Assembly: GCF_900156625.1 (NCBI RefSeq)
Contig: NZ_FTOB01000002.1
Span: 552,275-616,274, forward strand
Source: Zobellia uliginosa
GTDB lineage: Bacteria > Bacteroidota > Bacteroidia > Flavobacteriales > Flavobacteriaceae
DNA: 64,000 nucleotides
Reading direction: 5' to 3'
The notes beneath the pieces were generated by a model, which saw nothing but the letters and a program-made list of their open reading frames with translations, searched no databases and was not told where the DNA came from. The position numbers and the translations under genes were made by a program. Each line of letters starts with the position of its first letter. The stretch's first letter is position 1. Below are positions 19,801 through 28,600 of the stretch, piece after piece.

Positions 19801-20182
19801 CAGCATCTTCTACCATAGTTACATCAACAGTGGTTTGGCCATTTAAGGCAACCTCTTGATTTTTAAAACCAATGTAGCTAAAGACCAAGATTGCTCCATC
19901 TTCTGCATTGAGTGAGTAGTTACCGTCAAAATCGGTTTGGGTACCGATGGTCGTTCCTTTAACGATAACATTGGCACCAGGTAAGGGAAGCCCAGATGAA
20001 TCAAGTACGGTTCCCGTAATCGTACTTTGAAAAACATCTTTGACCTCTGTTTTGAGGCTGGAGTTTGAATTTGCTAAGGAACTTTGTGGCGCAGAGCAAA
20101 TCAACAATGAGAAAAGCCCAATTCCAAGAGAGGAAATCTTGCCTTTGGGTCTTAACGAATTTAATTTTCGTTTTTTGTTCAT
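16889..20182 (-). CDS. susC: SusC/RagA-family TonB-linked outer membrane transporter
   Basis: The 1097-residue protein has an N-terminal signal region, then a carboxypeptidase-regulatory-like domain (about 55-135, containing TGTVLDSSGLPLPGANVIVKG). The plug domain begins at EVVVVGYGTQRKQDLTGAVS and includes the SusC signature SIYGSRAANGVIIITTKKG. The rest is a 22-strand TonB-dependent barrel that ends in an aromatic residue (NVIF). The carboxypeptidase-like extension, plug and barrel together are typical of SusC importers that work with SusD. It is the first gene of the susC-susD unit. The long signal region (SLRPKGKISSLGIGLFSLLIC) suggests the start at 20182 is right. Confidence 0.96.
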   Translation of the reverse strand: MNKKRKLNSLRPKGKISSLGIGLFSLLICSAPQSSLANSNSSLKTEVKDVFQSTITGTVLDSSGLPLPGANVIVKGTTIGTQTDFDGNYSLNAEDGAILVFSYIGFKNQEVALNGQTTVDVTMVEDAAALEEVVVVGYGTQRKQDLTGAVSVVKVDELAQQPSGQVTSQLQGRVSGVTITGGGQPGESPQIKIRGSNTFGNNTPLYVVDGIPTDNINDINPNDIASMQVLKDAASASIYGSRAANGVIIITTKKGSGKLKVTYDSYYGVQLVQNGNPWDILNSQEQAELTFIALKNTNPDDPINHSQYGNGSSPVLPNYIAPAGAQTVDEALYYVNPNYTNSSDLESFYRIVKANKEGTNWFQEIFSPASITSHNLSISNGNDQGSYLFSMNYFDQQGSINNTYLRRYTIRANSVYNVTENIRIGENLSVAIRENPQIDALTEGSVIGMAMREQPIIPVYDIKGNYAGSYGSDLGNAKNPVAIADRLRNNRGTSNRIFGNIFAEIDFLKNFTFRTSFGGQYYSNSFNSFQFPEYENAENLSVNQYTEAASTNFNWTWTNTIQYKNTFADKHNLTVLVGTEAYQNKGREVGGTTQDYFSFDPDYVTLDTGSGTQTNYSFKYADALSSIISRADYNYDDRYLLSATLRRDGSSRFLKEQYGWFPAVSAGWNILNEEFIPESDWLNDLKLRGGYGIVGNQINVDPPNSFTTFGGDQLNSYYPITGDNSTLSEGFRQTRIGNPDAKWEKNINYNLGLDASLFNGKVQLTADYYKKEVEDLLYNPNLPATNGTAIAPYVNVGKMSNNGIDIDLSTYFQINDDLRLNTSATFTTYNNEIERIADGVYYFDLEGRRFNGSTIIRNAVGRSVSEFFGYQIEGFWNSQEEIDEANAGVRDAANPNATYQTDVAVGRFRYADVNGDGIITDGDRTFIGDPNPDFTYGLNIELLYKNWDLSMFVYGSQGNDIWNNVKWWHDFYSSFTGAKSKTALYDSWTPQNMNASAPIQETGGSFSTADVPNSYFVEDGSYLRARQIQLGYTFPSDVLKSISLSKLRLYAQVVNPFTITSYSGIDPEISGDSVNFGIDEGAYPNQKQVLFGVNVIF

Positions 20183-20521
20183 AATAATGAGTGTTGTTTG
20201 TTAGTTTAAAATGTGATATTCTCAATTTTAAAACGGACTATTAAGAAAATCATAAATAAATGTAGGGATAATAAGTCTATTCAAAAAGCTATAGTCTTAT
20301 ATTCAAAACAATGTAAGGGAAGTTTTAAGTGTAAATGTCTGATTAAAAGGTAATAAACTGTATTTTTAGTCTATTTTGGAATAGTGTTAAAATATAATAT
20401 GTAGTCTAATTCTGAAGTATTTAAAAGTTAAATAACTACTAATTAATTATTTTTCTTATAACTTTATGTAAGTTCGTTATTCGAATTTTACAATAAAAAA
20501 GACCCCACCTCCTCCCCAAAA
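20183..20521. other. AT-rich intergenic region upstream of susC
   Basis: This 339-base stretch separates the methyltransferase stop from the susC start, both on the minus strand. It is very A+T-rich and has no credible reading frame. I found no exact TAnnTTTG match on the minus strand, although the susC promoter should lie here. No hairpin with a T run follows the methyltransferase stop either. The CT-rich tract at about 20500-20518 is notable but unexplained. Confidence 0.5.
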
Positions 20522-21700
20522 CTAAACTTTAGAGCCGATGATAACGGTGGCCTTTTTTTCTAGGTTTGTAGCAAAGAAGATATAGTGCTCCCCCCCGTCT
20601 TTAATGCGGAACTTCTTTCGAATATCGGCTACGCTATCGGGAAAATTGCGTGTTGTGATATTGGCCTTCCTTATGGCATTTCGCTTGAGTTCCTTTTTGT
20701 TGTAAGGAAGCACTTTTTCGATTTTGAACCGTCTTCCCGGAAAATCGATCAGTTCATCGGAGGTATATAAATGGGTGTGCTCCTGTAGTTTTTTCAGTTG
20801 ATAGCTATGACCAATGGTTTTAAAGGCCCCAGATTTTAAAATTGCGGCATTCGGCTCGTATAGGTATGATAGGGGAAGGGAAAAACTTGAATCGCATTTC
20901 CTTTCTTGATCGAGCCCGAAGCTAAAACTTTGGTCGTCTAATTTGGTTTTGTTAACGGTTTTGATGGTTACTTCTCCTTTGAAACCTCGTTCTAAAACCC
21001 ATAGGAGTTCTTTTACTTCGTTGTTTAGGGCTACGATATGTATTTCCTTGATGTGCTTCAGTTCGTTTATCCCTGCGGAAATATCGAGTAGGGGGGCTGT
21101 TTTAATTAAGATGTACCCCGTTTTGGAAAACAATAGGTCTAAGTTTTCGATTACATCGGGTTGGCAATCCGATAATAAAAAAACACGTTGTTTGATGTCA
21201 TTTCGCCTTGAGGGGTCGATGTAGATCCAATCAAAATTCCGTTCCGAATTCCTGATGAAATCCAAACCGCTTTCCGCATTTGCCTCTATATTATCCGCAC
21301 CTAAAACCTCAAAGTTATGGGACGCGATTTCGGACAAGTTTTTGTTGATTTCACAGTGGAAAACGTGGTCTATTCTTTTGCTGAAAAAATAGCTGTCTAC
21401 ACCAAAGCCTCCGGTAAGGTCGACAAGCGATTTTCCCGATACTATTTCCGACTTGTAGCGGGCCGTAATTTCAGAAGAGGTTTGCTCAATATTCAGCTTG
21501 TTAGGGTAGTAGATGTTCGATGTGCTGAACCAAGTATTGAGTTTTTTTTCACTCTTTTTTCGCGACTCTAATTGCTCGGCGAGTTCTTTGTTCGAAACTA
21601 GCTCAAAATAGGGTTTTTTAAGTAATACTGACATGATGTCAGTGTTTAAATTTTTTAATATAAAATTCTGTACACCAGTATTTAATATGTTTTTATTCAA
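20522..21700 (-). CDS. PG_1098-like class I SAM-dependent methyltransferase with THUMP-like domain
   Basis: The 392-residue protein matches the Bacteroidota family typified by Porphyromonas PG_1098. An N-terminal helical/ferredoxin-like part (1-90) precedes a class I methyltransferase core with motif I DLTGGFGVDSYF at about 93-104 and the active-site-like IDPSRRND near 177-184. The C-terminus is the THUMP-like segment. RNA is the probable substrate, by family only. It is the last gene of a probable minus-strand unit, starting 7 bases after the AI-2E permease stop. Met23 (MSVLLKKPYFEL) is an alternative start, since the first 22 residues are less typical. Confidence 0.85.
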   Translation of the reverse strand: MNKNILNTGVQNFILKNLNTDIMSVLLKKPYFELVSNKELAEQLESRKKSEKKLNTWFSTSNIYYPNKLNIEQTSSEITARYKSEIVSGKSLVDLTGGFGVDSYFFSKRIDHVFHCEINKNLSEIASHNFEVLGADNIEANAESGLDFIRNSERNFDWIYIDPSRRNDIKQRVFLLSDCQPDVIENLDLLFSKTGYILIKTAPLLDISAGINELKHIKEIHIVALNNEVKELLWVLERGFKGEVTIKTVNKTKLDDQSFSFGLDQERKCDSSFSLPLSYLYEPNAAILKSGAFKTIGHSYQLKKLQEHTHLYTSDELIDFPGRRFKIEKVLPYNKKELKRNAIRKANITTRNFPDSVADIRKKFRIKDGGEHYIFFATNLEKKATVIIGSKV

Positions 21701-21707
21701 ACCTTAA

Positions 21708-22808
21708 CTATAAACTTTTTGTAATGGATTTAACGAGCTTGTTTTCTGATAAAAATTCCTTTAAGATCACTTTTATGGCGGTGTATCCGGGTACGGCTAC
21801 GATCATTCCGACCACACCGAAAAGCAATCCGGCAATGATAATGATCAAGAAGATTTCTAAAGGGTGCGACTTAACACTGTTGCTAAAAATAAAGGGTTGC
21901 GAAAAGAAATTATCAACGAGTTGTCCTATCAATAACCCGATTAAAACATAGCCAGCTTTGGGGAGGATTACGGTGCTAAAATCCATACCTAAGTTACTGG
22001 TCATTGTGAGTACTACCATAATGACCCCGCCGATGATCGGACCGATGTACGGAATGATGTTGAAGAGGGCGCACAAAAAAGCGATGACAATGGCGTTTTC
22101 TATACCTAAAATCAACAGTGTTATCGTGTAGATCACGAAAAGGATAAAAATCTGAAGAAGTAGGCCGACAAAGTATCTTGAGAGTAGATTGTTTATTTTT
22201 TCAATGGATTTCACGGTGCGTTTTTCATTCTTTTCGTTAACAAAAGCCAGAATGCCACTTTGAAAAAGATTGCTGTCCTTTAGAAAGAAAAAGGAAATGA
22301 ACAAAACGGAAAAGAGTCCGATACTGGCGGTGCTAAGAACGTCTAGGAACGAGTTGAGAAAGTTGGGTATAAATCCAATATTAAGGCTGTCTACAATTGT
22401 TTTTTCAAAGTCGGTGTCTTCGATTATTTCGTCCACTACGTTTGGCGCGGTGCCTATGAAATTGATGATCTGCTCGTGCAGTGAATCTAGGTTCCGTTCG
22501 AGTTGGTTAATGTCAAGTAGTGAGAGGTTTTTGCCTTGTTCTGTTAGGAGTGGGACAAAAAGTGCGATAATTCCGCTCAATACGCCTACCATTAAGGCCA
22601 TGGTCAAGATTACGGCAATCGTATTGGGCAACTTGAGCCTACGTCTGAAAAAGAACACGACAGGGCGGCCAATCAGGGCTACGACCGCTGCAATGGCTAA
22701 ATAGGCGATAACGGACTGGATTTTCCATAAAAAATAAAGCAGCAGGGCGGTGCTGAGAATGATTCCTACGGCGCGCAGAATTCCATTGCTGATAGTTTTT
22801 GAGTTCAT
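21708..22808 (-). CDS. AI-2E family transporter (UPF0118) membrane protein
   Basis: The 366-residue integral membrane protein has the UPF0118/AI-2E layout: two or three N-terminal transmembrane segments, a soluble helical region (about 85-150), then a C-terminal bundle with FNIIPYIGPIIGG and the late glycine-rich segments (LLFGVVGMIVAVPGYTAIKV). Family members have been linked to quorum-signal export or Na+/H+ exchange, so no substrate can be assigned. It starts 28 bases after the DUF4159 gene and is 7 bases from the methyltransferase, so the three genes are probably co-transcribed. Confidence 0.92.
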   Translation of the reverse strand: MNSKTISNGILRAVGIILSTALLLYFLWKIQSVIAYLAIAAVVALIGRPVVFFFRRRLKLPNTIAVILTMALMVGVLSGIIALFVPLLTEQGKNLSLLDINQLERNLDSLHEQIINFIGTAPNVVDEIIEDTDFEKTIVDSLNIGFIPNFLNSFLDVLSTASIGLFSVLFISFFFLKDSNLFQSGILAFVNEKNEKRTVKSIEKINNLLSRYFVGLLLQIFILFVIYTITLLILGIENAIVIAFLCALFNIIPYIGPIIGGVIMVVLTMTSNLGMDFSTVILPKAGYVLIGLLIGQLVDNFFSQPFIFSNSVKSHPLEIFLIIIIAGLLFGVVGMIVAVPGYTAIKVILKEFLSENKLVKSITKSL

Positions 22809-22836
22809 TTCTTTATTGCGTTTTGTGGGCGTGTAT

Positions 22837-23487
22837 TTACTTGGTAAAAGCGTATTGAATGATGTTGGCGCCCATTTGAAGCGCCTTGGTCCTTATTTCG
22901 TCGGGGTCATTGTGTACGCTGGGGTCTTCCCATCCGTCCCCGAGGTCGCTTTCTACGGTGAAGAGCAGGATCAGTCGGTTCTCGTCAAAAATGCCCAGGG
23001 CCTGGGGGCGCTTACCATCGTGCTCGTGTATTTTGGGTAGTCCGTCAGGAAACGAATAGACTTGCTTGAATATAGGGTGGTCGCTGGGGAGTTCTTCCAA
23101 AGTTTTGTCGGGAAAGACTTTTTCAAGGGCTTTTTTGAGATAGGGGGCCATGCCGTAATTATCGTCGATATGTAGAAAACCCCCGGATAGAAGGTAGGTC
23201 CTTAGGTTTTCTGCTTCCTCGTCGGAAAAGACTACGTTGCCATGTCCGGTCATATGAATGAACGGATATTGAAAAATGGTGCTGCTTCCTACTTCAACGG
23301 TTTCGGGTTTTGGGGGCAGGGCGGTCCCGATATTTTCATTGCAAAATACAATGAGATTAGGTAAGGCGGTGGGGTTGGCGTACCAGTCTCCTCCTCCCTT
23401 ATATTTTAATATGGCAATCTCTTGGGCGGATAGGGAAACTGTTATCAACAGGGTAAAGAATGCTAAGTAATGGGGCAATCGTTTCAT
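22837..23487 (-). CDS. Exported DUF4159-domain protein
   Basis: The 216-residue protein has a cleavable signal (ending near SLSAQE) and a DUF4159 domain covering the rest. Visible signatures are YKGGGDWYANPTALPNL, GHGNVVFSDEEAENLRTYLLSGG, IDDNYGM, and LPSDHPIF. DUF4159 resembles a glutamine-amidotransferase-like fold, but its biochemical role is not established and I assign none. It is the first gene of the unit that continues into the AI-2E permease and the methyltransferase. A -7 element lies 29 bases upstream of the start. Confidence 0.88.
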   Translation of the reverse strand: MKRLPHYLAFFTLLITVSLSAQEIAILKYKGGGDWYANPTALPNLIVFCNENIGTALPPKPETVEVGSSTIFQYPFIHMTGHGNVVFSDEEAENLRTYLLSGGFLHIDDNYGMAPYLKKALEKVFPDKTLEELPSDHPIFKQVYSFPDGLPKIHEHDGKRPQALGIFDENRLILLFTVESDLGDGWEDPSVHNDPDEIRTKALQMGANIIQYAFTK

Positions 23488-23515
23488 TTTAAGGTCGTAC
23501 TAAGGAACTATTATT

Positions 23516-23523
23516 CAAATGTA
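23516..23523 (-). promoter_or_regulatory. -7 promoter element for the DUF4159 gene
   Basis: The minus strand reads TACATTTG, an exact TAnnTTTG match 28 bases before the start codon. No -33 element is clear. Its position marks a separate transcription unit from rsmE. Confidence 0.4.
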
Positions 23524-23712
23524 TGAATTATGAGGTATAAACGAATTGTTTACATATCGATTGTTTGGGAGTAGGTGATAGATATGTGGGAACTGTTTTT
23601 GTTGAAGAAGTGGATCGAAGCTTTCTGTCCTAGTTGGTTTATGGTCTTTGGGAACATGTGAAATCTTTTGTATAGCGGGAGGGGAAAAAGCTTGTGTTCG
23701 TGGTTTGGCTTC

Positions 23713-24420
23713 CTATGAATTATTGATTATGGTGACGGTGGTGCAGGCTACAATGGCCGCTGTTTCGGTTCGTAAGCGGTATTCGCCTAAAGAAACGGGT
23801 AGAAAGCCGCTTTTGCGGGCCAATTGTATTTCGTCGGGAGAAAAGTCGCCTTCGGGTCCGATTAATATGGTGACGTCCGTGTCGGCAGCGACCCTTCTTT
23901 TTAGATCTACTTTTTCTTCTTCTTCGCAGTGTGCGATGAACAAGAGTCCGTTTTGTGGCTGGGCGATGTAGTCTTTGTAGGCTATGGCGTCGTTCAATTT
24001 GGGGAGGTAACTACGTAGGCTTTGTTTCATGGCCGATTGGACCACTTTTTCCAAGCGTTCCTTTTTGATGACTTTTCGTTCCGATCTATCGCAAAAGATG
24101 GGGGTAATCTCGTTTACCCCAATTTCGGTAGCTTTTTCTAAAAACCACTCAAAACGATCATTGTTTTTCGTCGGGGCGACCACCATATGTAGCCAATGTC
24201 TTTGAGGGTGCTTCTTTGTTGTCGAGATCACATGGGCCTTGCACCTTTTTGTGTCGGCCAGTAAGATTTCCGATTCAAAAATAAATCCCTTTCCGTTGGT
24301 AATGTGTAGAGTATCACCTTCTTTTTTACGTAATACTTTAACTATATGGCGGCTCTCTTCTTGTGAGAAAGTGAACTGTGAAACGCTCTGGTCTAAGTCT
24401 GGATTGTAAAATAATTGCAT
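23713..24420 (-). CDS. rsmE: 16S rRNA (uracil-1498-N3)-methyltransferase
   Basis: RsmE methylates U1498 of 16S rRNA. I place the start at the ATG at 24420, giving a 235-residue protein that begins MQLFYNPDL, as in relatives. The frame stays open to 24471, but the extra 17 residues do not resemble the family. An N-terminal PUA-like domain (about 1-70) contains RHIVKVLRKKEGD. The SPOUT domain follows, with IGPEGDFSPDEIQLA and the knot segment SLGEYRLRTETAAI. The upstream gene is tsaD on the same strand, 74 bases away, so the two may be co-transcribed. Confidence 0.95.
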   Translation of the reverse strand: MQLFYNPDLDQSVSQFTFSQEESRHIVKVLRKKEGDTLHITNGKGFIFESEILLADTKRCKAHVISTTKKHPQRHWLHMVVAPTKNNDRFEWFLEKATEIGVNEITPIFCDRSERKVIKKERLEKVVQSAMKQSLRSYLPKLNDAIAYKDYIAQPQNGLLFIAHCEEEEKVDLKRRVAADTDVTILIGPEGDFSPDEIQLARKSGFLPVSLGEYRLRTETAAIVACTTVTIINNS

Positions 24421-24494
24421 AGGTCTAAGATACGAACAATATGGTGGGAACGAAATTTGTTTAACACTCAAGGCTCCATTGTGGCGGGCTATAG

Positions 24495-25532
24495 TTAGAG
24501 GTTTTTTTGGGAAAGCACATAGCGGGCCTTTGCGGATATGTCCTGTTCTGAGAATTTGTCCTGTTGGTATTTTAAGTAGCCTACTACGCCGATCATTGCC
24601 GCATTGTCGGTGCAGTATTCGAATCGGGGTATGAAGGTTTTCCAGCCCCGATTTTTTTCGGCCATTTTAAGTGCCTTCCTGATGCCTGAATTGGCACTTA
24701 CCCCGCCCCCGATGGCTATTTGGGTAATTCCGGTTTCTTCTACGGCCTTTTTGAGCTTGTCCATGAGAATATGGATGATTGTTTTTTGTATCGATGCACA
24801 AATATCTTTCAGGTTTTCTTGGATGAAATCCGGATGCTTTGCGGTTTCCCTTTGTATAAAATATAAAATACTGGTTTTTAATCCGCTGAAACTAAAATTT
24901 AGTCCATCGACCTTAGGTTTGGGGAAAGGAAAGGCCTTAGGGTTTCCTTCTTGGGCATATTTGTCTACTAGTGGTCCTCCGGGGTAGGGTAGGCCTAAAA
25001 TTTTGGCGCTCTTGTCAAAGGCTTCCCCAACGGCATCGTCAAGTGTTTCGCCAAGAATTTCCATGTCGAAAAAATCTTTTATAAGAACAATTTGCGTGTG
25101 GCCGCCACTAATGGTCATCGCTAAAAAGGGAAACTCGGGAGTGCCGTCTTGTTGCCCTTCTATAAAGTGGGCCAAGATGTGCGCCTGCATGTGGTTGACC
25201 TCGATTAGTGGGATGTTCAGGCCCAATGAAAGCGACTTTGCGAACGAGGTTCCGACGAGAAGTGAACCCATCAATCCAGGACCGCGCGTAAAAGCTATGG
25301 CGGATAATTGTTTTTTGTCGATATTTGCTTTGTTCAAAGCTTGGTGTACTACCGGAACTATGTTTTGCTGGTGCGCCCGTGAAGCGAGTTCGGGTACAAC
25401 ACCTCCATATTCTTCGTGAATTTTTTGTGTGGCCGTTATGTTGCTGAGTACTTTTTTATTGCTCAAGACCGCCGCAGAAGTATCGTCACATGAAGATTCT
25501 ATGGCAAGGATATAAATAGTTTCGTTTTTCAC
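24495..25532 (-). CDS. tsaD: tRNA N6-adenosine threonylcarbamoyltransferase
   Basis: TsaD (YgjD/Kae1) transfers the threonylcarbamoyl group to A37 of tRNAs that read ANN codons, together with TsaB and TsaE. The 345-residue protein starts with ESSCDDTSAA. Metal ligands H114 and H118 lie in NHMQAH, followed by ISGGHTQ and the nucleotide-binding GGGVSANSGIR. The start codon is GTG at 25532; there is no ATG nearby that keeps the conserved N-terminus. It is divergent from the tamB gene, and its promoter lies within the 81-base spacer. Confidence 0.97.
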   Translation of the reverse strand: MKNETIYILAIESSCDDTSAAVLSNKKVLSNITATQKIHEEYGGVVPELASRAHQQNIVPVVHQALNKANIDKKQLSAIAFTRGPGLMGSLLVGTSFAKSLSLGLNIPLIEVNHMQAHILAHFIEGQQDGTPEFPFLAMTISGGHTQIVLIKDFFDMEILGETLDDAVGEAFDKSAKILGLPYPGGPLVDKYAQEGNPKAFPFPKPKVDGLNFSFSGLKTSILYFIQRETAKHPDFIQENLKDICASIQKTIIHILMDKLKKAVEETGITQIAIGGGVSANSGIRKALKMAEKNRGWKTFIPRFEYCTDNAAMIGVVGYLKYQQDKFSEQDISAKARYVLSQKNL

Positions 25533-25558
25533 CGAGTTTGGAATAAAAGTTGAACGCG

Positions 25559-25586
25559 CAAAGGTAAAACATATAGACCTATCAAA
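25559..25586 (-). promoter_or_regulatory. Probable tsaD promoter
   Basis: The minus strand has TTTG (25583-25586) and, after a 16-base gap, TACCTTTG (25559-25566), an exact -7 match. The gap is slightly shorter than the usual 17-23. The predicted transcript would start about 20 bases before the GTG codon of tsaD. Confidence 0.5.
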
Positions 25587-25613
25587 AAACTGAGAAAAAT
25601 ACTGATTAGAACC

Positions 25614-28600
25614 ATGATGGTACTCGTGCTGATCTGTATTTTAGCTACGGTCATACTTTCCTTGCCTTTCGTTCAGACAAGCTTTGCCAAATATGCCACG
25701 GATACGATCAACAATGACTTTGGTACGAATATCAATATCGATAAACTCAGAATTTCACTGATTACGTGGGATACCAATCTTGAAGGAATCTATATTGAGG
25801 ACTACAGAAAAGATACCCTCTTCTACGTAAACAAGCTTACGACTTCCATTCTTAGTATAAGAAACCTGAGCAAGGGCAAACTCGAGTTTGGTGACATAAA
25901 AATAGATGAGCTGGATTTTAAGTTGAAAACCTACTTGGACAATAGGAGTACCAACCTAGAGGTGTTCATCGATAAGTTCGATGACGGAAAACCGCGTAAA
26001 CCTGGTACGGATCCTTTTCTTTTTTCGTCTTCGGATGTTGAGATTGCCAACAGTACTTTTCGTCTGATCGATGAGAATTTTGAAAATCAACTCTTGCTCG
26101 ATTTCGAAGAGTTGAATATCGGGGCGAGCGATTTTCTTATTCTTGGTCCTCAGGTGTCGGCCAAGATCAATACTATGGCCTTTAATAGTCAGCGGGGCAT
26201 CAACGTTCAGCAAATGGCTACCGAGTTCAAATATACAAAACAACAAATGCGTTTTGATTCGTTGAAGATACAGACTGTTGGTTCGCATTTAAAAGGGGAT
26301 TTGGTCTTTGATTATGAGCGGAAAGATTTTGCCGACTTTTTGAACAAGGTCAACTTAACGGCCGAATTTGAAGAATCTGTCGTATCATTTGATGAGATAA
26401 ATATGCTCTATGATCAGTTCGGTAGGGGTAAGGAGGTCAATTTCTCGTCTAAGATATCGGGGGTGTTAAATGATCTTAATACCGAAGAATTGTTCTTGCA
26501 GTCCGACAATACGGGTATTAGGGGCAATTTCAATTTCAAGAGCCTGTTCGATCGTAAAAAGCCCTTCATAATGCGGGCCGATATGAAGAATGTTACCTCT
26601 AGCTATTATGAACTACGTGCCCTTATGCCGAATATATTGGGAAAATCATTGCCTTCAAGTTTTCAGAAACTGGGGCAGTTCACTATACGGGGCGATGCGG
26701 TCATTACCGAAAATTCAATAGATGCTAAAGTAAACCTTAATACAGCTATAGGAAGCAGTTATGCCGATCTTGAGCTTTCCGATATCAACAATATCGACAA
26801 CGCAACCTATAAAGGTTTTGTGTCCCTTATTGATTTTGATTTGGGCGATTTTACCGAAAACGAAAGATTGGGCAAGACCTCCCTCGATTTCAATGTGGAG
26901 GGACAGGGCTTTGTTCGGGAAACCTTGAATACCGAAGTTATAGGTGAGGTGTATTCGGTGGAGTTTAACAACTACGATTATAAGAACCTCAAGGTCTCGG
27001 GAATTTTAAAGGAACAATTGTTCGATGGTACGGTACTGAGCAATGATGAGAATATAAAATTCAGCTTTAAAGGGCTTGCCGATTTCGGGGAGGATCGCAA
27101 TGACTTCAATTTTATAGCTTCCGTCGATTATGCCGACCTCAATAAGTTGAATTTTGTCAACGACAGCGTTTCCATATTTAAGGGAAATGTGAATATGGAC
27201 GTTACCGGAAATACTCTGGATAATCTTGTGGGGGATGTTAAATTCACCAAGACCATCTTTCAGAATAAGAACGACACCTATTACTTTGAAGACTTTAAAG
27301 TGTCCTCGACCTTTGAGAACGATACGATTCGCGTGATCGATATCAACTCGCCGGATATTATCACCGGTTATATGAAAGGAAAGTTTAAGGTGGGTGAGTT
27401 GGGGCGCTTAGTGCAAAACTCCTTGGGAAGTATCTATACGAACTATAGACCTTTTAAGATATCGGGAGGGCAGACGCTTGCCTTTAATTTTAAGATCTAC
27501 AACAAAATTGTCGACGTCTTTTTTCCGGAAGTGAAATTTGACCCGAATACCTTTATCAAGGGGAATATTGTGGCCGATGAGGGCGACTTTAAGTTGAATT
27601 TTAAATCCCCTAGTATAGTCGCATTCGGTAATGAGGCCGATAATATCGATATCAAGATCGATAATAAAAACCCATTGTTCAATACCTATATATCGGTTAG
27701 CGATCTTTCTACCAACTACTACGATGTGAAAGATTTCAACCTGATCAACACAACTCTAAAAGATACCTTGTTCTTTAGAACGGAGTTCAAAGGGGGGAGC
27801 GATTTGAACGATAGCTATAATCTTAACTTTTATCACACCTTTAATAAAGATAACAAGTCGGTAATCGGTTTAAAGACTTCCGATGTAAACTTTAAAGGGA
27901 ATAAATGGATCCTCAATAAAGATGGCGACAATAAAAACAAGGTGGTCATTAACCGTACGCTCGATAGTATCGATATACGGGAAATCGTAATGAACAATAG
28001 CGCCCAAGAACAGATTCGTCTTAAAGGGCGGTTGGCCGATTCTACCTATAAGGATTTGCAGCTTCAGTTCAAGATTGTTTCGCTGAACAAAATAACACCC
28101 GCTATAGATAGTCTTAGATTGCAGGGGGAAGTGAACGGAACACTCAATATTTTGCAGAAAGACAATATTTATTTGCCTTCTTCCAACCTTGCGGTCGATG
28201 ATTTCTCCATTAACGATATGCGCTTGGGGGATCTTACCGTAGGTATTGTCGGCAATAAAGATTTGACGGAGTTCGCGGTAAATTCACAGATTACCGATAA
28301 GGGATTGGAGAAATTGAGCGTGGTAGGGAGCGTCAACAATAAGGAAGATATGCCCAAAGCCAATCTTTTGGTAAGCTTTGATCGGTTTGATTTGGAGCCT
28401 TTTGCTCCCCTAGGGGAAAACATTATTAGCCATATACGGGGGTATGTCAGTGGTAATGCACGTATCCAGGGCCCGGTAGATAACCCTGATTTTAGCGGTG
28501 TACTTACTTTGGATAAGGCGGGTCTGGGTATTCCGTATTTAAATGTTGATTATGATTTTGCGGCCAACTCTAGGGTGAACCTGAGTAAGCAGACCTTTGA

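Noticed and set aside
20183-20521. A small RNA or riboswitch upstream of susC
   Set aside because: No conserved secondary structure or known aptamer motif could be recognised; the region is simply A+T-rich.
23648-23971. Plus-strand frame of 107 codons near the rsmE stop
   Set aside because: Most of it is antisense to rsmE; the translation has low-complexity character and no family match.
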